Made by a program: the position numbers and the translations under genes | Source: Syngnathus acus | Taxonomy: Eukaryota > Chordata > Actinopteri > Syngnathiformes > Syngnathidae | Direction of reading: 5' to 3' | Assembly (NCBI RefSeq): GCF_901709675.1 | Contig: NC_051100.1 | Span: 4,032,001-4,096,000, forward strand | Length of the DNA: 64,000 nucleotides | The notes under the pieces: model-generated | What the model was told of the DNA's origin: nothing | Databases searched by the model: none | Seen by the model: the letters and a program-made list of their open reading frames with translations, nothing else | Shown: positions 1 through 14,706 of the stretch, in pieces | Layout: each line of letters begins with the position of its first letter | Numbering within the stretch: the stretch's first letter is position 1

Positions 1-3000
1 ACAGCTGGCTGACAGCTCGCCTCCTCCTCGATACAAATGAGCTCCGTCTTCCATCCTCCCGCTGCCCCGCCCGCTTTCACGACAACGACGACTGCTGCGC
101 CCATGTCACTCTTGGTTAAACACCATTCTGTCAAATTAATGTTGATAGTCTCGCTAGTCGCTCTGCCTTTTTCCTCGTCTGGGATTTTCCACGGCAGTGT
201 CCATTATCAGCTACAATTTGGGATGAGGCTGCGCAGAGTGTCTCGTTCACCATTCTTTTCTTTTTTTCATTTTCCATTTGTTGCGTTAACAGATGCTCCA
301 TCACACGCTCGCACGCTCGGCTGAGCGAGTACGAAGCCGCCCAAATTTATGAGCTGTCACCGTCACCGTGAGCACCTCTTGAGTGTATGTGACGTGTGTG
401 TGCGCATTTTTTTTTCTCCCGTGTCAACGACAGTACTTGGGAAAGTTGGAACTTTGCTGTAAATTTTCTGATTTAGGCCTGAGCACTTGCATAATCTCAA
501 AGAGCTGTAGGAAACATTGGACCTTAAATTGTGCTCATTATAATTATATAATATTAGTAATATTAATCTTCACAGAGGATCAAGAATATATTCCTGTGAG
601 TCTTGTTATATTATCTCTCTATGTGTGTCGCTTCACTGTTCAAAAAGACTGCTGAAAGCGTAATGCCAAAACACAGATGCTATATGTTAGCCTCTCTATG
701 GTGTTTCCCATTATGCGCCAACATTAAGCTAGCACACTTAAATGCAAAGCTAACTGACGAGAAGAAATGGCGGGTGCCTCACTCCGAGAAATGTTTGGTC
801 CATTTTTAACACCCACTTAAGTCACCAAGTATGGTTCCTTAAGAGCTACTTCTAGAGTATTTGAGCCGCATACTTCATGCTGTATATGTATGTTAACTAC
901 TGTGTATACGTCTGTGTATACACACACACACTCCATATTAACAGTGTTGTGCGTGTGGATGTAAATATCTAGACAGGAAAAGGAGCCGGTAACAAAAGCC
1001 CATTTTGTGTTTGATGAACTATTTGGAACTGGTTTCCTTGACAACCAAGGATGAAACCACAGAAAATTTCTTATCTGCCTCGTTGGTGATGAAGCTACAT
1101 TCTTGTTAGTGTGATTAATGAGGAACAAGACGGGGTGGGGTGAGGGGGGTTACGGTGGGCCTCATTTTGTGCCGTTAGCCTGTAGTCTGGGAGAGTACAC
1201 GGCTTTCTTTTAATTATTTTTTTGACCTTCCCTTTATCTGCTCCAGGCTTCATCGCGCAGACCCCGTCACTTGTTTCAGCCACATGCCTGTTGTTGATTT
1301 GAATTGATTTAATCCGAGTGTGTGTTTACATGCGGAGATGAAGTCATTTTTACACTGTGAGTAAAGACAGATGTGCTGACGACAGATAACGTGGTGAGCA
1401 TGGACGTGCTGGACGCAACGACGCCCTCCGCACCTCTTTCATGTTACACCCCGACTAGGAAAGTTACCAAAATGAAAATACTCTATTTTATGTGACTCAT
1501 TTAAAAGATAAGATCCTACACAAAGTGTGCGGGGAAAGATATTAATCACTGGAGATTTACATTAAAACAGGTAAAATGTTTTGCGGAGTTAAAGGAAAAC
1601 ACGAGTAAACTAGAACAATGTGTGTGGATGTTTCAAATGATATTGCTGAAAATGAACAGTGTTGCTTCATTACAACCAGTGAAATGACCCCACAGGGTTT
1701 GGAGAACCAAGTGAAAAATGTCCAGTGACCTCTGATGCATTTTGAAATGAATCGCTTTATGATGAATCCAGACCTGATATTAACAGTGTTTGAGAGCAGA
1801 GAGAACGGCTTGATTTTACAAGATTTTGACGTTTCATTTTAAATACTTGACTTTTTTTTTTTTTCTCAGTCATTTAAATTTGATTGATTTAAATTATTCA
1901 ATTAAAAATTTCAAGAGTTTTATTTTCACTTAAGAGTGACTTTAAATTTTTGTGGCTCTACCGTATAGTATGTAATTAAAAATAATATGCTGCAGGATGA
2001 AGAATTGAGACACAAATATCAATGAGGAAACCTCTAAGATAGCCGTACGTGAGCGGCGGCGTATCTCCTCCAAGTGTTATTGAAACTTCACAATCAGAAT
2101 GTTGTTTTTTTTATCCCCCCCGGCAAAATGTGAGCATGGTCACTCAGGTGCTGATTTTCAGGTGTCTTTTACTATGAAATCCAATTCTGCTCTTCTGGCT
2201 AATGAGATTTTTTTTCCCCCATCTCTCTCCCCTTGGAAGGCAATTAAACAATATACCCTGTGCTCCTGTTCCTGCCAATATCCAGCAGGCACACATACGC
2301 ACACTCAGAGAAGCACCAATTAGTTTCTTTCTTTTTGCATAGTGCCTTTTGAAACGCATGCAAATGAAGGTTGTGACAAATTAGCTGGCTCTCCCTCTTA
2401 TGGCTCGCAGGCCCCAGAGGTGCCAACCTGCGGCACTCTATCTCTTTTATTGGACTCGTTCTTTCACGGAGCAGTCAAATTGACTTCTTTCTCTTTCAAA
2501 AGGCGCTCAGCTTGAAGATCTCATTCTGTTTTGTCCTGTTGTTTTGAGTCAATACTGTTTTTTTCCCCCCTCTCTCCCAGTGACAGGGATCTGCTTCATG
2601 CAATGATTTAGCCCCCTCTAGTGTGTAAAGACGTGATGACGTCTACAATGCATTCTCATGTGACTGCTTTAAATGCTTTTATTCAGATTTTGCAAACACC
2701 ACGGGGGGAAAAGGACAGTAAAGCACCATGAGCAATCAAATATATTTTTGGAAGTAATATTGGATTATGGCAAACATTTCATCTGAGTCCATCAGTGCCC
2801 CGAGGAGCCATTAGCCTCCCGCGGTTCTTGCTCTGCTGCTTTTTGTCACATCTTTTCCCTTCTCCCCACATCGTCAAAAAACACAAGGGGGCGCTATACA
2901 GCAACGAAGCCATTAGCTAATTAGTGGGGGCCTCGTAAAGGATTATATTTGAGCTTGGATAAAATTGAAAACAAACAGGTCTATTTGGACACATATTTTC

Positions 3001-5758
3001 TTCTTGGTTGTCTTCTTCCAATTTGCCCCTGCGCCACCTTTCCCTTTCTCTTGTCTTTCTCACTCCGACTTGTGTGCAATATGCTAATAAGCCACGCTCC
3101 GGCAATTCCCTGGGTGAGGATCACTTATTAAAAGCATAGTTGGGAGGGTTTATGTAAATTGGGGCAAATCAAAGCATGCGCTAGCCCATTTCTATTGCAA
3201 GTGTTGTAATAGTTTATTCCTCATATTGCTTTTTGTTGTTGTTACTTTCTTTTGCCTTCACCTCAGAGTGTCGCCGAGGCCTACTTTTAACGCTCGGATT
3301 TATGTCTGGCCGTGATGCAAACCGTTTGCTCGTCTGCAAAATGGAAAACTTTCATTTCCTGTCGAGTGGATTGACAGATTTGTTAGGAGAAAAAGATGGA
3401 TAATATCCGCCGCGGCCGAAGGCTGCCACGAAGTAGTCTGACACAGACACTGATTAAGCCTCTCGAGATCTGAGGAGATTGTGGGTCTTAGTTGGGAGAT
3501 GAGGGTGAGGGTTGAATAAAACAAAAAAATAAAAAACTATAAAAAAGAAGAGGGCTTAGGAACAAAAGTGCAAATTGGATTGGGCAGGATAAAAACAAAC
3601 AAAAAAAAAAAAACGTCCTATGGGTGGTCGCCTTTAGCATGCTGTGCAAACATCATTTGCGCTGATTTGAATCCAGACCATTAGGTAGACGCTTCGTTTT
3701 TTTTTTTCTGGATGTTTTTGAGGGGAACTGTCACTTCTTCCCAAATCAGCTCTGCTCAACTATTGTAATGAAGGAATTAATTAAACCTCTTGACACGCAT
3801 ACGGGCTTATATTTATACCACTGTAATGTGCTTGGCCCCCTCCTGGCCCCTAGCTCACCTCGCGGCGCCCTAATTTGGATTGCAGAGGCCAGTCGGTCAT
3901 GTTCCATATTTACATTTCTACTGTCGAGGAGCAGAGGTCAAGCCTCCCTCAGGCAAACGTGCACACTCGGCAGTCTTTGTTTGGGTGCTGAATATTGCTT
4001 GGTGGGGTTCTGCCCCCAACCCCCACCCACCAGCCCGCTTCGCCAGCCCAATTTTCAGTCATTTAGATCGAATGACACTGCCTCACTTCAAACCGAGCGT
4101 ATAAATTGATTAACTAGATTGAATTTTTGTTTAAAGGCGAGTACCAGTGCAGTACCTCCCATGTGAGCAAAAATTGAGTTTACATAAAAATAACAAATGG
4201 ATTTGTATTCGCATGCTACGACACGAAGTGATCAAATGAAATTTGCAAGTGTTGGCGACGAAGTGCTGCCTCCACAAGTGAAAATGCAAATCAGTTCAAT
4301 TAGCCGATGTTGGCTTTTCTAATTATAGAGTATTGAGTATCTGCTCACTTTGTCGCTCGTGCTCCACCCCCAGTCGTCATGGCAACAAAACTCAACAGTA
4401 TGATAAATAGATATCAGATATCCTGTCATTCTAATAACCTTTTATCTTATTTTAAATCGTTAACATGGATGCAGAGAATGTTTCATTCTTTTATCTTTGC
4501 GCTCTGACGGCAAGAATGTAATCTTTTACAAAGACGACAGTTCGAAAGCACACATGACTCCCTAACATGCATATCAGATAAAATAACAAACTCCCTGGAG
4601 AGCGCTTTCTTTTTTTTTTTTTTCTTTTTTTTTTTCTTTACATTTGAACATATGTACATTCCATGTTCTAATGAGATAGCGTGAACTGCATCATGACGTA
4701 TTATTCGAGATGTAAAGCCTCCCTTGGGGGTGTTGCTGCTGCTATACAGACATTAAAAATGGATGACTTATAGTTGACACAGGGAGGGAAAATATTTAAA
4801 TAAGCTTGCACGGGCCAACCGTGACGTGCTCCTGTAGTCCCGAGAGGATTTAGTGGGGAAAATCAAATGCAGTCTTTGTATATTTCTAGCGGAGCTATTG
4901 TACTTGGATTATAAATCACTTCAGACTTTGAGTGGAAATATTGCTGAAAAGTTGCAACAATTTTTTTGATTTTGACCAAAACTGAGAATATTCCTCATAA
5001 TCAATAATGTACGGCCTAAAAATGGAAATTTCCAAAAAATCGGCCAATTCATCAAGATTGCATCTTATCGGTTCCGCTTCAGAGTCCCAAAAAATTATTC
5101 TCTTGGGGTTGAAAATCGTGTCAAGTTGATTTTAGTTACGAGTGATTCACCACAGATACCGCCAAAGCATGTTAATGTCAAAAGTTTGGACTTCCCAGGA
5201 GAATTATTTGATAAAAATCTAAATGTATAACTCAAGCAAAGTCCCCCACTGGCTTTGTGAAAGAAACTGTGGGGGATTGCCAAATCCAGCCTGACACACA
5301 GAAAGACCTTTATGACGGGAAAAACGGAATCTGGGAGTTCAGCGGGGAGGGAAACTTCCCTGACGTGAAGTCAGAGGGCTTGATATAATTGTGATTCTAA
5401 AAATCAATTAGAGAGAGAATAGAAAATGATTATTTGCGCTCCTGCCTGCTGTCTTCCCGTCATTCATTCACTGGCTTGCTTTCTATTTTAAATATGAAAT
5501 GATCGTACTTCTCCGGCGTGCCCGGCAATCTGCGCTAATGAACTACTTTTATCATACACGCGAGTGTGGCATATTGACTGCACTCACGCTGATATAGTTA
5601 CACAGAATCAGGCCGACATTAGTGACAAACGCAGTTCAATAACGTCTCTGTCTGGATGAAAGCAGCCCCACCCCCCCATATAAAACCATCAGAGGGCAAT
5701 CGATGCGCTTTCATCCCTGGGACGGAAATTGCACTCATAAGGCCGCAACTCTGTGACG

Positions 5759-5773
5759 CCCCCCCCCCCCCCC
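5759..5773. repeat. Poly-C run, 15 bp
   Basis: 15 consecutive C. Confidence 0.9.
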
Positions 5774-8025
5774 AATCCAAAGTCAAATCATTAACATCAA
5801 GCTCCCGGGGAAGAAATCAAAATGTCAGCCCGCTCCGGAGTCTCGGGGCAGATGATGATCGTCGCCATTCCTCAAACACTTTCATTCTCATCGCATCAGG
5901 CGTCGCAGCCCCCCCCCGTTGCTGACTCTTAACTGTATTCAACGTGGCGAAGGGCTCCGTGCTGGGCGCGACGCGTGTTCAAGAAGTTTTTGAAGAATTA
6001 TTGAACATAAGGCCCTCTGACGTTCCGCCGTACTCGGAGACAGGCGTTATGAATAATGGCTACGTATTCCCCAAAGGCCTCATTACTTTGACTCCGTAGT
6101 TACGTCTCAATAAAGCAAGTCGATAAAAATGTTGCCTATTTTTGACATAAATGGAAATTACAGGTGCTTGGTGTTAGGTGGTCTTCCGAAGTGAACTTAT
6201 CCCCGTGAAAACGGTTATTCCGGGTTCACGAGACCTATTTGCCCCGACGTTTCAATTACGAGTCGGGAAGTTATTCCGTTAAGTCTTGAAAATTCACCGC
6301 GATATATTTGACATGCTTAACGTTTTGGTGCTGACCCACTTTTGGGCTCTTTAATGATTCACTGATCCAGAGTTCTTGATGAATCCTGACAAACTTCTCC
6401 AGGCTGGTAGCAGTCTATTCAATTCGTTGCTTTTTATATAGTGTGCAGTAAAGGGAGGAAAGTTTTATTAAGGCCATTTTCATTTTGAGCAGTCTTAGGA
6501 GCATGTGACTTTCACACTCAAATGGACTCAACGGATCCTTAAAGGAGCAACCACAATAGGTGGACTTGGTTTTAAATGCAAATTTGCAGTTTTCACCAAA
6601 ATTAAAAAAAAAAAAATTTTTTTAAATTGGTACCTTGAATTTGATTTTCAAGAAACCACCGCGCCCGAAGAACAACAACCAATGCGTGACTGACGAAGAA
6701 TAAAAAATGAGAGATTAAATTAGAGGACAACCAACTTTAAGCAACAGTAGCAAAGGAAAAAATATTATTTTTGGTTCAAGCGGCAAAAATGCGCAACTGA
6801 CTGTCTATACCTGAAAGCACAGTATTAGCTTGATGCTAACAAGAGAATGCTGCTATTTCTCACAGCCATATAAAACATGATCAATTCAACAATAGTCCAA
6901 CAGAAGAACCATTGAACAATCTGTGCTTTTTGAAATCCAAAAATCCATCCCAAGCTGACATATGTAAGTTTGGAGCGAAAATCAAAAACCTCCCTTTGGC
7001 CTTGTTGTTGTTTACTTCATTATTTGACACTCTTAACATGGCCATACGGCATTTCCCATCTTTTAAATGTCAAAAAATAATCGAAAAGCCCAAAGGTCTC
7101 CTCCTCCCGATAAGCTTAAAAGCAATTCAAGCCGTACTTTCTCGGAACAGCGCGAATCAAAGTCAAACCGCAGAATCGGAAAACTTCCGGTTCATCGTTG
7201 AAGGACACGAAGCTTACGAGTTGAGCGATTAAAGTGATAATTTAAAATGTTCATGCTTTTGATCATCTGGCATTCAGGGTAAGTCCTATATAAGCCAAGG
7301 CCCATCGTGCATCCTACCAATATAACTATGCATGTACAAATAAGCGCTATAGACAAATATAAACGTGTCTCTGTGTTCGCTCCAATCCAAACACAACCTG
7401 CCACGCGCGCATATATCATTTCTGAGAAGAACCCATTTGAACTGTTTACTGTTGCAAAAGCAATTAGAGGATCTAAAAACACCATCTCCTCCGCTCAACT
7501 CGCAGCAAGCAGATGAAACACAATTGCTGCGATTATTCTCCAGCAACAACTTGTAATTATTCTAGTAAATCTTTTCAGCATTGTCAACTCGAGAGCCATT
7601 ACGCAAAGCCGCCGATTTGAGCCGTCAATCTGGTGTTGCCTACGCGGGAAGATGCTACATATTTACTTTGGAATCACTCATTTATACTGCGCCGACATCA
7701 TTTTGTGACTAGAACATGTGTCCGCGAGGATCCGGACCTCTCGGTTGGAAAAAGCCGGGAATAACACTCCACCGCGTTTTGAAGGAGAAGAAACTTTACA
7801 AAGCTTCACTGGAGGGAAGGTTGCAATAAAAGACTGATAAAATATTCATCACAGTTAAATCAGAAGAAAGGAAAATGAAAATTAAGATGCTATTTCTCTC
7901 AGACACAATGGAACTTAGTTGGGCAACTATACTATATGGGTGAAAGGGTGACTTCTTTTTTGTTCAGTTGGTATTGTTTGTTATTTGTTTACGTCATAGA
8001 GAAACACTGCAATGTGCATGCCAGG

Positions 8026-8039
8026 CCAGTAGGTGGCAG
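8026..8039 (+). promoter_or_regulatory. CTCF-like core motif
   Basis: CCAGTAGGTGGCAG fits CCASYAGRKGGCRS at every position. Sequence match only. Confidence 0.4.
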
Positions 8040-8699
8040 TGTAACCAATTTCTTATCAAAGACAAAAATGAATGAAACTGCTTGATTGACAAATATTTTG
8101 TTTTCCTTTGCGCTTAAAACTCGAAAACCAGTGTCTTCAAGCTAATGCTAAGGAAGTTAGCGGAACTTTGTTTTCATTGGGTGGTTGTGTGGATAAATCG
8201 GCAAACCTTTAGTGTACTGTGTATTTCGAGACTCCAAACAAAATGAAACATTTTTACACTCAAACACACAAGCTTGGCTTTTTAAATCAATGTTGACATG
8301 TTTTTGCTTCCAGAGCTAACGTCTTAAAAAAAATAATAAAAAAATAAAAAAAGCGATGAGCCGTATGAAAACAGCTCGGGCCTCAGAGGACGACCCAACC
8401 GCCGGAGTGAGGCGACCGGCTCTGCTCAGCGACCCGAGCAGCAAAACGGCAAAGCGGCAGAGCAGACGGTGGCGCCGGCACAGCTCGATCAAACAGCTTG
8501 AGGACTAAAAGGCCAAGACGCGGGACACAAATTGACTTGGGGTGCGGGGGAGACCCCAGTCGGCTAACCTTCACAGTTTAGGGAGGCGTTTTTGGAGGCG
8601 TGCCACTGCCATTTAAAATCCATTCACAGTGTTGATACCTTGTTAGCGCGTATAAGACTTGCGCCTGATAAGGCAACGGGGTGGGCTCACCTTTGCACA

Positions 8700-8737
8700 G
8701 GTGGAAAAAGTACTCAGATTCTGGGGGGGGGGGGGGG
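8700..8737. repeat. Repeat-like fragment plus 15-G run
   Basis: GTGGAAAAAGTACTCAGATT resembles a common teleost interspersed repeat end, followed by 15 G at 8723-8737. Confidence 0.5.
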
Positions 8738-8763
8738 AAAACCCCGCTGAATACAGTCGGTAG

Positions 8764-8895
8764 AAAAAGTCTACACACCTCTGTTCAACTGACAGGTTTT
8801 GGTCATACAAAAAAATGAGACCAAGATAAATGACTTCTAACGTTTTTATACCATCGATATAATCCAAAACAAATTCAGAAAAAATATTCAACATT
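8764..8895 (+). repeat. Interspersed repeat fragment, AAAAGTCTACACACC family (copy 1)
   Basis: Starts AAAAAGTCTACACACC and continues through ATGAGACCAAGATAAATGA. It shares its start with 10147-10275. It resembles, from memory, a repeat common in teleost genomes, which I cannot name with certainty. Confidence 0.6.
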
Positions 8896-8961
8896 GAAAA
8901 AAAATATATATTTGCTATAATGCTGGAGGGGACTAGTTTTACATTGTAATATCACCACTCA

Positions 8962-8975
8962 CCACTAGATGGCAG
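8962..8975 (+). promoter_or_regulatory. CTCF-like core motif
   Basis: CCACTAGATGGCAG fits CCASYAGRKGGCRS at every position, same orientation as the site at 8026. Sequence match only. Confidence 0.4.
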
Positions 8976-10146
8976 GCATGTCTTAATTGCACTTACACTA
9001 GGTCTGCCTAGTTTCCCCCCAGTATGATTGATGAAAAGTTGCGGCCTCCTCCGGCATTTATGTCGCTCATCCCCGCGCTAGAGACACTTATTACAACCAT
9101 GACCATTGATTGAACACCATCAGCACTATTTTTTTTTTTTTAACTGCACAGCCACAGGCACTTTTTGTACCAGTCGACTATTTACTGCCACTCAGAGAGC
9201 TGCGCTTTACATAACATTAAAGCGAAGCAATATGGAAACTGCCTGATAGAGCCTCATCCGTCTCCTTTTTCCCCACCTCCCTTATTTTAAGAGCGTGGGA
9301 GAGGTCCACGCGCAATTAATCTCATAAATCTAACTACGATCTTTTTATTTTAACGACGCGTGATGCGGAATTAATGGTCCGGTGCACTTAAAAGAAAAAT
9401 GTACACGTGCGTGCGCTAATTAGCGCCGGAGCCATTTGCAATGTAAATAGCGCACACTTGCGGCGATGCGTTTAAAACGTCAGCCAGCCGTACGGCTGCC
9501 ACAATGCGGGAGAGAATAAAGCGCTAATGTGCCGGCGCAGACATCTAAATAAGACCTGCCGAGAACATAATCTTCCTCTGCCATGTTGCCTCATATATAT
9601 TGTGATGCCTCGCCTTGTTTGTTTTGTGTTTGGCTGGCTGCTTTCAAAAGGGAAATGATGGCGATATTTTCTCGTCAAGCGTAATGACCTCCCATTTGGA
9701 AATCTTAAAAGTCTGCAAGAGGGCTACGCGCTGCATTGTGATAAGCCTCCAGGCTTGAGCGGGCTTTATTCTTCAAGACAAAACACTTTTCAGGCAACAC
9801 AAGTGCAAAACAAATAGAGTATTGATGAAAACGCTACTAGCAAACAATGAGGAAAGACATATTGCGCCTTTAAAACAGTCTCTGAATGTATTAATAAGTC
9901 TGTGCCCTGGTTTTCTTCTCAATAGCGCAAGGATCAAGAATTATTGCACACTTTACACCCATTTCTTTGGTCTTGCTGAAGGTAGCTGATTATAAAGGAG
10001 CTGGTCCTGCCCATGCAATTGACAGACTGTATTCCCTGCTACAAAAGTGAGACTGGCTTTTGTTACCATGCAACTGGGGGCAGAGCGAGTGAGAAAGTGG
10101 AAAAAGGAGCTCCGATACGACGCATACAAAATTCACAGTGGACATT

Positions 10147-10275
10147 AAAAGTCTACACACCCCATTCAAATGCGATTTTTTTTTTTGATAAACCTTTTTC
10201 ACCATTAATGCTGATATAGGTCAAGTGTAAGTAAAATAACTGCGATAATGTGGTTGCATTTGTGTACACACCCTA
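10147..10275 (+). repeat. Interspersed repeat fragment, AAAAGTCTACACACC family (copy 2)
   Basis: Starts AAAAGTCTACACACCCC and ends near TGTGTACACACCCTA, in the same orientation as the fragment at 8764. It keeps more of the right part of the element. Confidence 0.6.
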
Positions 10276-13200
10276 TTATAATAGGGATGCATGTGAATAT
10301 GATATATACATTGTGGGGCGAGTTTGTTATATTTCCATGAAACCAAGGTTAAACCAGGCATTTGTACACTTTTTATATCAACTGCACTTGTTTATGTTCA
10401 ATCTGAACGGGAGTGCAGGCCTTCCATATAATCATCGAATTATATACCAGCCATTAAAATGTCAATTTTCCGTAAGTATGTCAAAAACATATCTCGTTTG
10501 TCAAAAATACTGTGCGGCCATGGCATTACAACGTCCCGACCAATCAGCTCCCAGCCGAGCCCTTGTACTCTCCCAAGTACATTTGGTTTGATTAATGCAT
10601 TTGCGATGTTTTCCTGAAGAGAAAAGGAAGCGAGTCCTAAGATGAAATGGCTTGTCGACCTCCTGAGCCACCGAGATGGCTTTACCTCCGCAGATGAAAC
10701 CACTACAGTTCCAATTGGACCATCCTACAGCCTAATTGCTGCCAGTAAATGGACTCAAGTCAACTGAGGATTGCTTTCTGATGATTTGGCTCACTTTGAT
10801 GACAGGAGCAGCCGTATAATATTTTCTCGATAGTGTGTGTGGAAAAAGACAGGTAGCAGAACTGGAAGAGTATCAAGTGCTAAAAGAACGCCATTGTTAA
10901 AAGAAAAACATTTCGACACGGTCAGAATCATATTGTTCTTTTAATACGTGTTTTTTTTTATCCCTAATATTCGAAGAGTCTCGCTTTTTGAAATCCACTC
11001 GAGCGCGGACACGTCAAGGGGATGACCAAGTTTGTTGCAGCCGCTTTTGGAGGATGAGAGGAGGAGCGAATCCATTAATTGAACTTGGTGAAGCAATTAT
11101 GAAATATGCATGCGGAACTTATTGCGTCAGTGGGAGAAAAGTCTATTATTGTCCCGGCTGCTGGTTTTAGCATTGACGTTTTAATTGGCGATTCTCGGCA
11201 AGGCGGCGGTGGAAATACACTGGGAAAGTTTCTAGGACATCTCTGAAAGAATGTTCAATTCTAAGCTGGTCACATATACACAACTGCACACACGCACATA
11301 AATACGTTTCTAGCACTTGAGGACGTACAGCATGTTGATTTCAATTCTCTTATGCGCCCAAAAGTAAATGCACCTCGCTACAAGCCCTCGCAACAAAATA
11401 ATGATTTATGTCGTATAAAGTGGACTTTTTGTCCTCAAAAAGAAGGTGAGTCCCCGCCACGTGCTTGCGTAAACACTTTATTGTCCCCACTACATACGGA
11501 ATAGCTGCCGCGAGCAAACGCAGGCAGAGTTATTGAAATGGAGTCGACCGAGAGAGCTCGGCGACGCCGTTGATTAAACATTAAGGAAGAGATATAATGC
11601 CATTTTACCATTGTGAGCTATCCCAGCCCTTTGTGCTATCATTTCATCTTTGCCCTTGAACTCCAAATACGCGGCTGTCTTACAGCGTGGAAGAAATAAT
11701 GATAATGAATTATGGATATGTCGCAACTTGGATTTGTCTTCATTGCAACTTGAGGAAAGTTGAGCTGGAGTACCTACGGGTGTTGTCATGCGCCTGACAG
11801 AATAGCCTAGCACTTGTTAAATGTAGCCAACGCATATAGCCGGTGATAATCGGAGGTGGGTATAGTCGCCCAAAACTTTATTCCAGTAAGAGTCGTGTTA
11901 CTTAAGAATAATGAATTACTCGCTTTCGGTTCATAACGTAACGGTACCAGATCGGTACGTCCGATCTTGCAAGTGATCGCAAATTAGTTTACAGCTAGCA
12001 TCCTGCGTACAGAAAACTCAAGCACAAAGTTATTTAACGTGAACAAATAAGACAATATGCACCCGATTGAGTTGCAATAAAAGCAAAGAGCATTTGAGAA
12101 TGCGTTCAGATGAAGGTCGGTGAAGTCCAGAAGGTCAAGAAATGGCATGTCCCGCTCAAGCAACTGTAGGGTTGTTTGTGACTTAAACCCATGATCAGCA
12201 CAACAATGAATTTGATCCTTGCCAAGATGTCCGCCGTTAACGTTTGTGTGCTGAATAGCAACAAACCCGCTCCTTTGTATTCTGTGCATCCAGCACACAG
12301 GGTGTTGTAGAAGCTAATTCTGCTATCATAGCAACTTGATACAATGAAAAGAAAGGAGAAAAAAAAGCACACAGTGATGCTCATTTCAGCTACCAACTAT
12401 GTTATGGAAGATAGAAATCACTCCTTCACATTTCAAACTAGTTTTGGGGGCAGTTAAAGCTCAACTTTTTCTGTCCGTTGATTTTGAAGGGAGCAGGAAG
12501 CTAACAGGAAATTAATTCGCTAATCATTCGCAAGATCGAAACTTGGTGCACAGGCCTAAGACTCAATTAAAAGTGAAAAATAGTCCTCCAAATAACTTGA
12601 ACGAAAGTCTCTCTTGTTTAAATTGTTAAAAAAATGAACGTGTTTTTATTAGTGGTATGTTTGTCTTTTAAAAGTGAGCAATGCTGGCACATTTGAATGT
12701 TCTTTTTTTTACAACACTGATCCTGCTCTAGCAATCACTCTTTGCTGTGCAGCGGCGTACTTATAGATGCTTACTTATTTATTATTTTTTTTATGGTTGC
12801 ATTTTCATTTCTGCCAGACAGTAAAGAAAGCATGGCGCAAAATGAAGCGTGTTCAGAAGGAGCAGCGGCAGCATACATCCGCAGCGAGGACACCGCAGCG
12901 CTGTCCTATTGATCGCTATTATCTTAAATTCATCTGGGTCGCCGTAGTCGTTACCATATATGCTAATCTGAGGTCAAGCGTGTCTTTTTCCATCCATATG
13001 AATGATGTCTAAACTGCGAGCCGGATGCACTCGGAATAATGCAGAAGATAAAACTTTAAGTCGAAGAAATATTTTATTTAGACAAAATGCAAATGTTTTG
13101 AGAATTGTAAACTAAGTCAGTGATTGTCCAAGTGTGGTGGGATGGAGGCTAACGCTAGCGGTTAAAAAAAACAAAACTTATGTATTTGCAAAAATGTATT

Positions 13201-13644
13201 ACTTTCAAAAAAGTACTTTCAAATACTTTGGTATTTTAAAATACATTCAAATGTACTTGAAAATACAGTCAAACATGAATGGAAACTTCTTGTTTTTGTG
13301 TGGATCTGTTTTTGGCTAGCGATGGTTTCCGAAGTTAGCTTACTAGCCTGTTTCCTCACCATCTTCAGTGGATGACTGCTCTGATGACTAATGGTGTTCC
13401 GGAACAACGGCCACTCTGTTATTTTATAAAGTAGTGATTACCCAGACGCTGTCATTTTAGCGACGTACAGTATATGAGTGACTTATATCGTCCGTAATAA
13501 AGGGACGCGATCTGAAAGTGTCAAATTACATGTTTTGAAAATACTTTTCTCAGTAGATATTCTTGGGAAGACATTCTTTGATTTGACAGACAACAATGTT
13601 AGCGTGGGTAGCGTGTATGAATATGCTGGCTAAACTGACCCCCC

Positions 13645-13686
13645 CACACACACACACACACACAAATACACACACCCACACACAAA
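13645..13686. repeat. (CA)n microsatellite, imperfect
   Basis: CA repeats interrupted by AATACA and CCA units, after a short C run. Confidence 0.9.
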
Positions 13687-14396
13687 TAATATGGAGCTTA
13701 ATTAGCATAAGCAGCAACGGTTCGACCTTGCAAACTCCAAATGATTAATAGTGTCAAGATTGAAATGTCTGCTGGTGTGTACAGTACTTATTTGCGTGTA
13801 CTGTTTACACTGATGTGGAATAACTCCCGGAGGCCATGTCCGCACTGCCGTGTAAAAATAAAATTAACTTCGCTAATTATGTGTGCGTCCATGACGGAAT
13901 TAACGTACGTTTAATTTATGTCCTATCTTTACTCATTTTAAACTGCACACAGGGCTGTTTCTTTGTTGTTGTTGTTGTTTCTTTTTTCAAACCAGGTTTG
14001 AAAGTAGTTCTTTGTGACATTAGGAGTGTAATAAACAACAAACCTCTGCTAATATTTATCAAAGACGCAAAACAACCTGATTTTCTGCGTCATTGGCTTT
14101 GTGGGTGAGTCACATCCAGTTTGATTGACGCCGCCTCGCGGGGATAAAGCACAAAGCCAAGAAGATCCATTCAAACATTGCAAGATCTTAATTGTTCCTT
14201 TGAAATCAGAAATCCTACCCGCCACTCTGCCAAAACATATTTTTAGCATTAGCTAACGCTGTTGGCTAATACTGCGGATCCCCCACACTCAATTTGCTTA
14301 CCCTTTTGGATTTGACACAACTTGCCATGAATATGCAAGCGATCTTAATCATATTTCACATATTATTGATTTTTTTATACACATAAAAAATATTAT

Positions 14397-14706
14397 AACT
14401 TGTCCAACTACACAAAAATACTTCCCATGTGTGACCTTCACATCTTTAGCTATTTCAAGCATGTTAGTTCAACATGTTGAGCACCACGCAACTTTTCATA
14501 GCGACGTCCCGTCCTCACCATGGAAACCGTCTTCATATAAGTTAACAGTTAACTTGTCCAATGACACAAAAATAATTCCCACGTGTGACCTTGACATCTT
14601 TTGCTTTTTCAAGCATGTCAGTTCAACATATTGAGCACCATACGTAAACTTTTCATAGCGACGCCTCGTCCTCACCACGGAAACGTCTTCATAGAACTTA
14701 TAACGC
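14397..14706. repeat. Tandem duplication, two copies of about 154 bp
   Basis: Copy 1 is 14397-14550 and copy 2 is 14551-14706, aligned end to end with about 85% identity by eye. Shared blocks include TTCAAGCATGT, AGTTCAACAT and TTTTCATAGCGACG. Confidence 0.85.

Larger units (their letters stand above)
1..8700. other. Non-coding upstream DNA, first part
   Basis: No gene recognised. Frames up to about 113 codons occur but show no known domains, splice context or codon pattern. Contains homopolymer runs (for example the long T tracts at 4608-4636) and stretches dense in TAATTA-type homeodomain-like sites (about 2.9-4.4 kb), which might be conserved non-coding elements; that cannot be tested from one sequence. 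Confidence 0.6.

Noticed and set aside
5926-6095. About 55-codon plus-strand frame reading VFEELLNIRPSDVPPYSE
   Set aside because: Looks protein-like, but has no acceptor or donor in place and no early ATG; a frame of this length is expected by chance.
8690-8730. Minus-strand micro-exon-like segment with poly-C acceptor and GTGAGC donor
   Set aside because: The sequence matches a repeat-like GTGGAAAAAGTACTCAGA motif next to a poly-G run; the splice sites are coincidental.
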